From VXYL01 sp964348085 (GTDB lineage Bacteria; Pseudomonadota; Gammaproteobacteria; Pseudomonadales; Azotimanducaceae), in assembly GCA_964348085.1 (NCBI GenBank), contig CAYGBI010000010.1, positions 1 through 64,000 of the forward strand: a DNA stretch of 64,000 nt, in the 5' to 3' direction. The translations under genes were made by a program, and so were the position numbers. Position 1 is the stretch's first letter; every line of letters begins with the position of its first letter. Below are positions 31,783 to 38,894 of this stretch, piece by piece. The notes under the pieces are model-generated. The model was not told where the DNA came from. It worked only from the letters and a program-made list of their open reading frames with translations, and searched no databases.

Positions 31783-32958
31783 ATGCGTCATGAAGAAGGA
31801 TTGCGGCTGCTCGGTATCCTGAAGGATGGCTTCGAGAACGGTGGCGGGCAGATACACGGCAACGGTATCGTTCGCAGCCCGCTTAAGGACTTCACCTGTC
31901 CGGACCTGTTTGCCCAGGAACGGCGCGTCTTTTTTCGCGAGACGCCGCTGTTGATGGGCTTATCCGGGGACTTGCCGACCAACGGCAGCTACTGGGCGGA
32001 CAGCGAGACCGGTCTGCCGATCCTCATGACTCGGGACGAGGACGGCGTATTTCACGCCTTCGCCAACACTTGCCGGCACCGGGGCGCTCAAGTCGTCCCC
32101 GACGGACGCGGCAAGCGGATGCGCTTCAGTTGTCCGTTCCACGCTTGGACGTACGGCAGCCGGGGCGACCTGATCGCGGTCAACCGGGAGCAACGCTTCG
32201 GCGAGGTCGACAAGCGCGAGCTTGGCCTGATCGAATTGCCGGCGACGGAGCGCCACGGGATGTTGTGGGTGACGACGACGCCCGGTGGCGACATTGACGT
32301 GGACGGCGCCTTGGGCGATCTTGCCGACGATATGTCGCATTGGCGGTTGCCCGAGCATCGCTACGGGGCTTCGCAAGTGTTGCGCCCGCGCGTCAATTGG
32401 AAGCTCGCCATCGACACGTTCGGCGAGAACTACCACTTCGATGTGCTGCACCGCAATACGCTGGCCAGCGACATCCGCGGCAACCTGCAGACCCACGACA
32501 CCTTCGGGCGCAATTACCGGATGGTATTCGCGCTCGTCGGACCCTTCGAGGAGGCTAAGGCAGCCGACTTGGATGTGGACGAGTGGGCGTTTCGCGACAT
32601 GACGCTGTCGGTGTACTTCATCTACCCCAACACCATTTTGCTGGTCGACCCCGGTGCCGTGGACGTGATTCGCATCTTCCCCGACGGGGATGATCCGGCT
32701 CGTTCGCGTACCGCGCACAGCTTCTACCTTACGGAGAGGGCGAGGCAACAGTTCACGGGCCACCGCTACGAGGAGCGTTTCACGGGCTTCAACAACGTCG
32801 TTCAGGAGGAGGACTACGCCATGGCGGAATACACCCAGCGGTGCGCCGATGCGGGCGTCCAGAGCGACGTGCTATTCGGCCGCAACGAACCCGCGCTGTT
32901 GCATTATCACAATGCGCACCGGCAGGGATTGGGTAGGCCGCTGTTGGTGGCGTCTTAA
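31783..32958 (+). CDS. Rieske non-heme iron oxygenase, alpha-subunit type
   Basis: A 391-residue ring-hydroxylating oxygenase alpha-subunit-like protein. The Rieske 2Fe-2S domain (about residues 65-170) has CRHRGAQVVP and CPFHAWTYGSRGDL, giving the CxH...CxxH ligands. The catalytic domain has NWKLAIDTFGENYHFDVLHR, with the bridging Asp/Glu and the two His of the mononuclear iron site. It should hydroxylate or demethylate an aromatic, betaine-like or related substrate using electrons from a reductase not encoded nearby. An AAGGAG lies about a dozen bases before the ATG, a little far. A strong hairpin follows the stop. Its neighbour on the other side is an HpcH/HpaI aldolase on the opposite strand. 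Confidence 0.9.
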   Translation: MRHEEGLRLLGILKDGFENGGGQIHGNGIVRSPLKDFTCPDLFAQERRVFFRETPLLMGLSGDLPTNGSYWADSETGLPILMTRDEDGVFHAFANTCRHRGAQVVPDGRGKRMRFSCPFHAWTYGSRGDLIAVNREQRFGEVDKRELGLIELPATERHGMLWVTTTPGGDIDVDGALGDLADDMSHWRLPEHRYGASQVLRPRVNWKLAIDTFGENYHFDVLHRNTLASDIRGNLQTHDTFGRNYRMVFALVGPFEEAKAADLDVDEWAFRDMTLSVYFIYPNTILLVDPGAVDVIRIFPDGDDPARSRTAHSFYLTERARQQFTGHRYEERFTGFNNVVQEEDYAMAEYTQRCADAGVQSDVLFGRNEPALLHYHNAHRQGLGRPLLVAS

Positions 32959-32990
32959 CGCCTAGCAGGCCCAGCCGCTCTCGCGGATCA

Positions 32991-33025
32991 GTCGGACTGG
33001 GTCGCTTTCCGCGACCCAGTCCGAC
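32991..33025. terminator. Bidirectional hairpin terminator candidate
   Basis: GTCGGACTGGGTCGC and GCGACCCAGTCCGAC form a perfect 15-bp stem with a TTTCC loop, centrally placed between the convergent Rieske and aldolase stop codons. There is no clear T-run, but position and strength favour transcription termination in both directions. Confidence 0.65.
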
Positions 33026-33037
33026 AAGCGGTGAGAC

Positions 33038-33838
33038 CTACACGGTCTCCATGAGCTTCTTCATGCCTTCGCCGAGATTCATCCAAGCAGCGCGCACGAT
33101 CATGCGATCCCAGCCGATGCAAAAGTCGCGCACGCCCAAGTCGATGTAGCGCTTGGCCTGCTCGACTGCGCCGATTTCGATGCGCGGGCGAATGCCGTAT
33201 TCCAACGACTTGGCGATCACCTTTTCCTCGAATGCGCGAATATCCGGCGACCCCATCAGCTTGAGTTGACCACGCGAAAAGCTGAAATCCGCCGGTCCCC
33301 ACTGCGTTAAGTCGACGCCACGCTGCTGCGCCCGTTCGAGCACTTCGTCGATCCGTTCGACGGTGACGTTCTTTTCGATCATGATGGCGAAGACCGTCGA
33401 CGCCAAGTCCTCCAAGTAGCCGTCCATGCTGTAGCTGCCAAGCGCCGGGCGACGCAATTTGACGCCCATGAGGCCGTCGTTGTCGGGTGTATCCGGGGCG
33501 ATGGCGCGGTGGCAGTCGTCCACGTCTTCCGGGGTGCGAACGTCGGTGAACAGGACCGACTTGAAGCCGGCGCCCAAGGCGACTTGTGCCCAAAAGCTCT
33601 GCGCCTCTTGGTCCAGCTTTATCATCAGCGGCAGGCCGCCGCCGCATTGCGCGGCGCGCGCGAGGTGATAGAGCAGGCGCATGTCGAAGGCCGAGTATTC
33701 GGCAACGTATTCGGCGTAGTCGAACATGCCCGTGTCGCCGATGATCTCCGGCACATCGGCGTCGGCGAACAGAAAATGCGTACCGATGGTGGGTTCGCCG
33801 CGGTCGAGCTTCTCGCGGAAGGTGTTTGGCGGAATCAT
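33038..33838 (-). CDS. HpcH/HpaI aldolase/citrate lyase family protein
   Basis: A 266-residue protein of the HpcH/HpaI aldolase family (class II pyruvate aldolases with a phosphoenolpyruvate-type barrel). Family-like features are the N-terminal FREKLDRGEPTIGTHFLFAD, the DTGMFDYAEYVAEYSAFDM segment where members carry the substrate Asp/Glu, and LGAGFKSVLFTDVRTPEDVD. The usual metal-binding Glu/Asp pair is not obvious, so its exact reaction is uncertain. It would cleave or form carbon-carbon bonds of hydroxy-oxo acids. It runs opposite to the Rieske gene; its own upstream region contains repeat family 2, copy B. Confidence 0.82.
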   Translation of the reverse strand: MIPPNTFREKLDRGEPTIGTHFLFADADVPEIIGDTGMFDYAEYVAEYSAFDMRLLYHLARAAQCGGGLPLMIKLDQEAQSFWAQVALGAGFKSVLFTDVRTPEDVDDCHRAIAPDTPDNDGLMGVKLRRPALGSYSMDGYLEDLASTVFAIMIEKNVTVERIDEVLERAQQRGVDLTQWGPADFSFSRGQLKLMGSPDIRAFEEKVIAKSLEYGIRPRIEIGAVEQAKRYIDLGVRDFCIGWDRMIVRAAWMNLGEGMKKLMETV

Positions 33839-33963
33839 GGTCTCTCCCCGTTTGGATGCCGTGCCGACGGTCCGTGCGGCACGCTGACGGTAAGCATAGG
33901 GCGATGGCAGGCGAAATTCGACAGGCGGTTGCCGCGGGTAACGGCTTTGTGGCTAGTAGCCGG

Positions 33964-34105
33964 TGGTGGGAGTCCGCGTCGCGCCGAGAATGGTCAGCCG
34001 CTCGCCGGGCGAGGCGCGACGAGGAGCGTGTCGGGCGACACTCGACCAAGGAGCGACGATGCCGGGCGGGATGCACGCCCGGTCGGTTGCAGCGTGACTT
34101 TCACC
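33964..34105 (+). repeat. Structured repeat family 2, copy B
   Basis: A 142-bp element beginning GGTGGGAGTC and ending GACTTTCACC, flanking nested inverted pairs: CGTCGCGCC with GGCGCGACG, and CCGGGCG with CGCCCGG around GGATGCA. The consensus of both copies gives complementary ends (GGTGAAAGTC/GACTTTCACC), so an outer stem would enclose two inner hairpins. It sits between the aldolase start and the amidohydrolase stop. Confidence 0.78.
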
Positions 34106-34127
34106 GCGAGCCGCTATGCACAGGCGC

Positions 34128-35468
34128 CTACCCCGTGCGACGGAACGTGGGCTCCCCGCCAAGGAATGTCGCCGCCACGCGGTGTCGCGACAAGTCCGAG
34201 CGGGCGGCCGCCCAGGGTTGGTCCAATAAGCACAAGTCGGCTTTCTCTCCGACGCGCACTCGGCGCGGCGAGCCGCCCGGCGCATGGAGTGGCGTGGTGA
34301 AGAGCGCCAAGGCTTGTTCGGGGGTCAGCTTCTCCGCACGACCAATCACCACGCCCGACGCGGTGCGCCGGTGTACCGCCGCGTGCATGGCGGCCCAAGG
34401 GTCCGCATCGCCGAATGGCGCATCGGTACCTCCGCCTAGCGGGATGCCGGCGTCGAGATAGACGCGACAGCGGTATAGGTGGTCGTGCTCGGCGGCTGGC
34501 ACGTCGCTCAAGTATTGGTCGCCTCGTTCGGCGATGAAGTTCGGCTGCGTGACGACGCTGAGGTCGCCTGCCTCGGCGGGCGTGTCGTGCAACAGGGCCA
34601 AGCTTGCAGGGTCCACCACGGCGGCATGTTCGATGCGGTCGCCGCGTATGGTGCCGGTCTCGCGCAGGGCGGCCAAGGAGAATACGAGCTCGGTTCGAGT
34701 GACGCAGTGGATGGCCACTGGCCGAAGTCGACGGTGGGCCTGTGCGATGCGGCGCCGCATGGCGTCGAAGGTGGGCAGCTCGGCGTCGTCGAGCATGATC
34801 TTCAAGCAGCCGTCGTCGAGCGTCTCGTCGCCCATGAGATTGACATGCAGCGGGAGGCCGAGACCGCGGTACCAAGCCGCGCTGGCGCGGTTGTTCGACG
34901 GCGTGGTCTCGGTGACGCTGGTTACGCCGTAGCTCGCCAGCAGCCGGGACGTGTCCGCCAACGCTGAACCGAGATCGAACTCCTCGGCCAAGCGTTCGCG
35001 CAACTGCTCGTCTTGGCGGAAAAGCCGGCCGTCGGGGCTGTCGAGGCGCAGCCGGCGCGTGGCTTCGGAGTTCAGGAACCACATCTTGCCCGACCGGTGC
35101 TGGATGCGCACGGGACGATTCGCGCACAGCGCGTCGAGCGACTGCCGATCCAACACGCCGGCGACGGATTCGTGATAGCCGACGCCGCGAACCCAGCCAG
35201 CGCCGGGCGCGTCGCGCAGCACTTGGCGCAGTTGCCCCGAGTTCGCAACGTGCGGCGGGCCGCAAGAGACGGAACAACGTGCGCGGGCGAGCGCGGGCAG
35301 ATGAATGTGGTGGTCGTGCAGGCCCGGCAACAGCGCACCGCCTTTGGCGTCGAGCGTTGCTTCGTTCGTCGCTGGCACAGGCCCGAGAGCGATCTCTGTA
35401 GTCCTGCCGTCTCTGACGCGCACTGCTAGCCCCGTCTTGCCTTCGACTTCCGCGTTGACGATCCACAT
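34128..35468 (-). CDS. Amidohydrolase family protein (YtcJ-like)
   Basis: A 446-residue amidohydrolase-superfamily protein, resembling YtcJ-like amidohydrolases. Metal-site features are LPGLHDHHIHLPAL near residue 50, IHCVTRTELVFSL and DRIEHAAVVD in the barrel, and the C-terminal GGTDAPFGDADPWAAMH. The last segment EKADLCLLDQPW matches the family's composite domain. It probably hydrolyses amide or related bonds of a small molecule. The start is the ATG at 35468 (MWIVNAEVEG). The frame stays open upstream into repeat family 1 (giving GTAFRPSPSRP-like residues), but that is the repeat and not protein. The crotonase at 35589 is divergent. Confidence 0.87.
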   Translation of the reverse strand: MWIVNAEVEGKTGLAVRVRDGRTTEIALGPVPATNEATLDAKGGALLPGLHDHHIHLPALARARCSVSCGPPHVANSGQLRQVLRDAPGAGWVRGVGYHESVAGVLDRQSLDALCANRPVRIQHRSGKMWFLNSEATRRLRLDSPDGRLFRQDEQLRERLAEEFDLGSALADTSRLLASYGVTSVTETTPSNNRASAAWYRGLGLPLHVNLMGDETLDDGCLKIMLDDAELPTFDAMRRRIAQAHRRLRPVAIHCVTRTELVFSLAALRETGTIRGDRIEHAAVVDPASLALLHDTPAEAGDLSVVTQPNFIAERGDQYLSDVPAAEHDHLYRCRVYLDAGIPLGGGTDAPFGDADPWAAMHAAVHRRTASGVVIGRAEKLTPEQALALFTTPLHAPGGSPRRVRVGEKADLCLLDQPWAAARSDLSRHRVAATFLGGEPTFRRTG

Positions 35469-35479
35469 AGCGAGGCGGA

Positions 35480-35556
35480 GCTTAACGCGAGCAGCGAAGT
35501 CCGAGCGAGTGCTGGGGCGGCTTGGGCTGGGGCGAAAGGCGGTGCCGTATACTGTC
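35480..35556 (-). repeat. Dispersed repeat family 1, reverse-oriented copy in a divergent promoter region
   Basis: Read on the minus strand this gives TATACGGCACCGCCTTTCGC, CCCAGCCCAAGCCGCCCCAG, then CACTCGCTCGGACTTCGCTG, closely matching the copy at 22559. The hairpin end is degenerate. It occupies most of the gap between the divergent amidohydrolase and crotonase genes, and its edge supplies the possible -10 element at 35548. Confidence 0.7.
35548..35553 (+). promoter_or_regulatory. Possible -10 element upstream of the crotonase at 35589
   Basis: TATACT lies 35 bases before the start and within the edge of a repeat copy. No -35 match is seen at standard spacing, so confidence is low. Confidence 0.3.
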
Positions 35557-35588
35557 CCGACTCTCACTCTCGCGCATTTTGGCGTTCG

Positions 35589-36557
35589 ATGCCCGCATCA
35601 TCCCTGCCACTGTCTGAACTCGCAGCGCGTCTCGGCGCCCCGTCCGGGGCGGAGGAGTACTCGCCGTTGTCCGGCGCCGCTTGCGTGATTGTCGAACTCG
35701 ACGAAGATTCGGCGCCGTCAATGCTCCAACCCAACTGCCCGGTCATTGCCGTTACCGAACGCGAGGACGTGCCGGCGGTCGTCGACGTCGCGGTGCCCTC
35801 CCGAGCAGAGGCGGAGGTGGTGTCGGCGGCCATCGCCAAGCAGCCGGTCGCTGCCGCCGTCTTGGTGGGTCTGCTGCGCCACAATGAGCAAGTGGACGTC
35901 GCGGACGGCTTGTTCGCGGAGTCGCTCGCGTACTCGAGCCTGCAGCATGGCGCAGGGTTTCGATCTTGGCTCAAACAGCGGACCAAGCGGCCGCCAAAGC
36001 CGGAACCGGACTCGCCACCCGTGCAGGCGGAGCGCGACGGCGACGAGCTGGCGATCACCTTGCAGCGGCCGCACAAGCGCAACGCTTATTCGGCGGCATT
36101 GCGCGACGCGTTGTGCGAAGCGTTGGCGGTGGCGGTGGCGGACCCTTCGATTCGCCGAGTGGCGCTTAGCGGCGCCGGCGCCTGTTTCAGCGCCGGCGGC
36201 GACCTTGACGAGTTCGGCGAGGCGACGGACGCCGGCGTCGCCCATGTCTCCAGAATGACGCGCGGCGCCGGCGTACTCATTCATCGCTTGAGGGATAAAG
36301 TGGAAGCGCGCCTGCACGGGGCCTGCATCGGCGCCGGCATTGAGCTACCGGCGTTCGCAGGTCGCGTCGTGGCTCGGCAAGACGCCTTCTTTCAGTTGCC
36401 CGAAGTGGGCATGGGACTAATCCCCGGCGCCGGCGGCACGGTGAGCATTCCGTTGCGCATCGGCCGCCGCCGGTTAGCGTATATGGCGCTGACCGGCGCG
36501 CGCATCGATGTGGAAACCGCCTTCGCGTGGGGCTTGGTGGATTCGATCGCCGCCTGA
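35589..36557 (+). CDS. Enoyl-CoA hydratase/isomerase family protein with N-terminal extension
   Basis: A 322-residue protein whose C-terminal part (about 150-322) is a crotonase: ITLQRPHKRNAYSAALRDAL, LSGAGACFSAGGDLDEFGE, HGACIGAGIELPAF and FFQLPEVGMGLIPGAGGTVS. Both catalytic glutamates of hydratases are present (GAGIE and LPE), unlike the two crotonases at the left end. The first 145 residues are an extension I do not recognise, acidic and alanine-rich (VDVAVPSRAEAEVVSAAIAK), ending with a basic stretch. The crotonase domain stops at about 170 residues, so the usual C-terminal trimerisation helices are missing. It converges on the acyl-CoA synthetase with two bases between stops. Confidence 0.82.
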   Translation: MPASSLPLSELAARLGAPSGAEEYSPLSGAACVIVELDEDSAPSMLQPNCPVIAVTEREDVPAVVDVAVPSRAEAEVVSAAIAKQPVAAAVLVGLLRHNEQVDVADGLFAESLAYSSLQHGAGFRSWLKQRTKRPPKPEPDSPPVQAERDGDELAITLQRPHKRNAYSAALRDALCEALAVAVADPSIRRVALSGAGACFSAGGDLDEFGEATDAGVAHVSRMTRGAGVLIHRLRDKVEARLHGACIGAGIELPAFAGRVVARQDAFFQLPEVGMGLIPGAGGTVSIPLRIGRRRLAYMALTGARIDVETAFAWGLVDSIAA

Positions 36558-36559
36558 CG

Positions 36560-38452
36560 TCAGCGCGGGAGGGGGTGCTCGAAGCAGATGCGCCGTCCGT
36601 CCGGGTCTTTCAGCGTAAGTTGGCGCATGCCGTAGAACGCCTCCGTCGGGGGTTTGGCACCCACGTCTCGGTCCTGCATGCGCTCGTACAGCGCATCCAC
36701 GTCTTCGCACAGGAAAAACAGCGCCATGTCGCTATGTCCGCGCTTGAGGTGGGTGAGGTCGTCGTCTTCCGCGAGCTGCAACATGATTTGCGCGCCTTCC
36801 ATGGTCAAGGAGCACCACGAAAGCTTGCCCTCCGGTGCCCATCGGTGGGTTAGCGTGAAGCCCAAATCGCGATAGAAGGCAAGCGATCGCTCCATGTCCT
36901 GCGCGTAGAGGAGCGGATAGGCGGCGTGTACGTTCTCTTCAGGCGCTTCGAGCTTGGCCTTTACCACCCGACGCAAGAGCTTGCCGGTTTCGTTGTACGG
37001 CAACTCGTGCCAGAACTCGATGCGCTCCGGCACTCTCGAAGACCGCATGTGGTCTTTCACCCACGCTTGCAGCTCGGCGACTAGCTGCTCGTTGGCCTGC
37101 GCTTCGCCCTTCGCGACAACCGCGCCGACCACCGCCTCTCCCCATTCTTCGCTGGGTAGGCCGACGATGGCGGCGTCCGCCACGGCGTCGTGCTGCAGCA
37201 ACACGTCTTCGATTTCGCCGGGCGACATGTTCTCGCCGCCGCGCACGATCACGTCGTCCGCGCGCCCGTCGAGGAACAGGTAGCCGTCGTCGTCCAGAAA
37301 ACCGGCGTCGCGGGTCGGAAACCAACCGGCGGTGTCCACCGTGCTGGCGCGGTCTTCGTACTCGCCCGAAACCTGCTCGCCGCGCACATAGACTTCGCCG
37401 CGTTCGCCGCTTGGCAACAAGTTGCCCTCTTCGTCGCGGATTTCGATTTCAATGCCCGGCAAGGCGACGCCCACGGAAACCAGCCGCCTGCGTGCCGCTT
37501 CGTCTTCGGCGGCCGCCGCGGCGCGATGCTCGTCCGGGCCGAGCACGGTGATGGTGGACGACGTCTCCGTGAGGCCGTAGGCATTGGTGAAGTCGGTGTC
37601 GGGAAACAGCGCCATGGCTTTTTCGATGACGCTAAGCGGCATTTTGCCGCCGCCGTAGGAGAGCGACTGCAAATAGGACATGCCGGCGGTGTCTTCGCCT
37701 TCAAGGGCGTCGACGATGCGCGACAGCATGGTCGGCACGACGAAGGCGGTGGTGATGCGCTCGGCGCGGGCGGTTTCGATCCAAGCGTCGGCGCTGAAGT
37801 TCGCTAGTTGCACCACGCGGCGGCCGGCGTAGACGGAACTCAGTGTCGAGGCGATGCCGGCGATGTGGTAGGGCGGCACGCATACCAGCGCTGCTTCGTC
37901 CTCCGCCGCCGACATGAACTCGACCGAACTGACGATGTAGGAGACCAAATGTCTGTGGCGCAGCACGGCGGCCTTGGGAATGCCGGTCGTGCCGCTGGTG
38001 AACAGCAATACGCCCACGTCTTCCGGATCCATGGAGCGCTGTTCGTGCTGGGCGCCCCCGGCGCGGGCGACCTCGAGGAAGCTGGCGCGAGCCCTCGCGT
38101 CCACGCCGTCGCGATCACGGAACTTCGCCAAACGGTCCTCGTCGGTGATCAGATAGGCGGGCCTCACCCGTGTCAGCAGCGCGTCGATTTCGTCGCCGGT
38201 GAGGCGGTAGTTGATCGGCACGTACGGGACGCCGGCCCAGCCGCTGGCGAACAGCGCCACCGGCACGGATAGGTTGCTGACGTCGAGCATGGCGACGCGC
38301 CCGGCGCCGGATGCGCGAATGTCGTGGGCGGCGGCGCCGGCTGCGTCGTAGAGCTCTTGGTAGGTGATCGAGGTGTGGCTTGCCGGATCGGTGAAGGCGA
38401 CGCGGTGGCCGAAGCCGCCGACCGCCATCTCCAGCAACATCATGGTGTTCAC
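36560..38452 (-). CDS. Acyl-CoA synthetase (AMP-forming) fused to a VOC/glyoxalase domain
   Basis: A 630-residue fusion. Residues about 1-500 are an AMP-binding adenylate-forming enzyme: the ATP loop VGVLLFTSGTTGIPKAAVL near residue 150, TNAYGLTETSSTITVLGPDE, the hinge and FLDGRADDVIVRGGENMSPG, and the C-terminal catalytic lysine in NETGKLLRRVVKAK. Residues about 510-630 are a vicinal-oxygen-chelate (glyoxalase/bleomycin-resistance) domain: YPLLYAQDMERSLAFYRDLG and QLTLKDPDGRRICFEHP. The first activates a carboxylic acid to its CoA ester; the VOC domain could bind a related substrate or metal. I know of no standard fusion of this kind. The small Cys protein gene lies just upstream. Confidence 0.88.
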   Translation of the reverse strand: MNTMMLLEMAVGGFGHRVAFTDPASHTSITYQELYDAAGAAAHDIRASGAGRVAMLDVSNLSVPVALFASGWAGVPYVPINYRLTGDEIDALLTRVRPAYLITDEDRLAKFRDRDGVDARARASFLEVARAGGAQHEQRSMDPEDVGVLLFTSGTTGIPKAAVLRHRHLVSYIVSSVEFMSAAEDEAALVCVPPYHIAGIASTLSSVYAGRRVVQLANFSADAWIETARAERITTAFVVPTMLSRIVDALEGEDTAGMSYLQSLSYGGGKMPLSVIEKAMALFPDTDFTNAYGLTETSSTITVLGPDEHRAAAAAEDEAARRRLVSVGVALPGIEIEIRDEEGNLLPSGERGEVYVRGEQVSGEYEDRASTVDTAGWFPTRDAGFLDDDGYLFLDGRADDVIVRGGENMSPGEIEDVLLQHDAVADAAIVGLPSEEWGEAVVGAVVAKGEAQANEQLVAELQAWVKDHMRSSRVPERIEFWHELPYNETGKLLRRVVKAKLEAPEENVHAAYPLLYAQDMERSLAFYRDLGFTLTHRWAPEGKLSWCSLTMEGAQIMLQLAEDDDLTHLKRGHSDMALFFLCEDVDALYERMQDRDVGAKPPTEAFYGMRQLTLKDPDGRRICFEHPLPR

Positions 38453-38513
38453 GGCTGTCTATCCCGCGGCTGGTGGAGTGCTGGGGTCAAGAGAAGCCCG
38501 GCGGGCAGGCCGG

Positions 38514-38816
38514 TTAGTCGGTTTTCGGCAGCTTCTTCGCGTCTTTGACGTTCAGTGGCTCATCGCCTAGCGCCAGTGAACCGTCGCCGGCTTTCACGCA
38601 CAGCACTTCGAGCGAGCCGTCCGCGTTGACGTAGCGCTTGCCGATCGCCGTGCCGGCGGCATGTTGCGGATTCACCGCGCCGCCGTTGACATCGCCGTCG
38701 CCCATCGGCGAGCCGCCGCAGCAGATCGAAACGTCGCCGTCGGGCGCGGCGATTACCATGATCTCCGTCGAACAGACGGCGCTCTTCAATCGGTTACCGG
38801 CTTTCAAAGTCGCCAT
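38514..38816 (-). CDS. Small conserved protein of unknown function
   Basis: A 100-residue protein with no signal peptide or membrane segment. It contains two Cys-bearing stretches, LKSAVCSTEIMVIAAPDGDV followed by SICCGGSPMGDGD, and a conserved-looking GTAIGKRYVNADGSLEVLCV. Proteins of this pattern (xSAVCxTE...APxGDVxLxCGGxPM) occur, as I recall, beside acyl-CoA synthetases in other bacteria, but no function is established. It is 62 bp upstream of the acyl-CoA synthetase/VOC fusion on the same strand, so the two are probably co-transcribed. It is divergent from the GrdB-family gene. A metal- or cofactor-binding role for the Cys residues is only a guess. Confidence 0.65.
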   Translation of the reverse strand: MATLKAGNRLKSAVCSTEIMVIAAPDGDVSICCGGSPMGDGDVNGGAVNPQHAAGTAIGKRYVNADGSLEVLCVKAGDGSLALGDEPLNVKDAKKLPKTD

Positions 38817-38894
38817 AGATGTGTCCTCGGTTTATCCCCATTGGCCAACGCAAGCGCCGCATTGTACCCAAAGAGAAGCGTGTATGATGATTCG

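Noticed and set aside
35469..35567. N-terminal extension of the amidohydrolase
   Set aside because: The extra residues come from repeat family 1 (GTAFRPSPSRP-like), which appears in other frames and places as DNA repeat, so it is not protein sequence. The ATG at 35468 fits the family.
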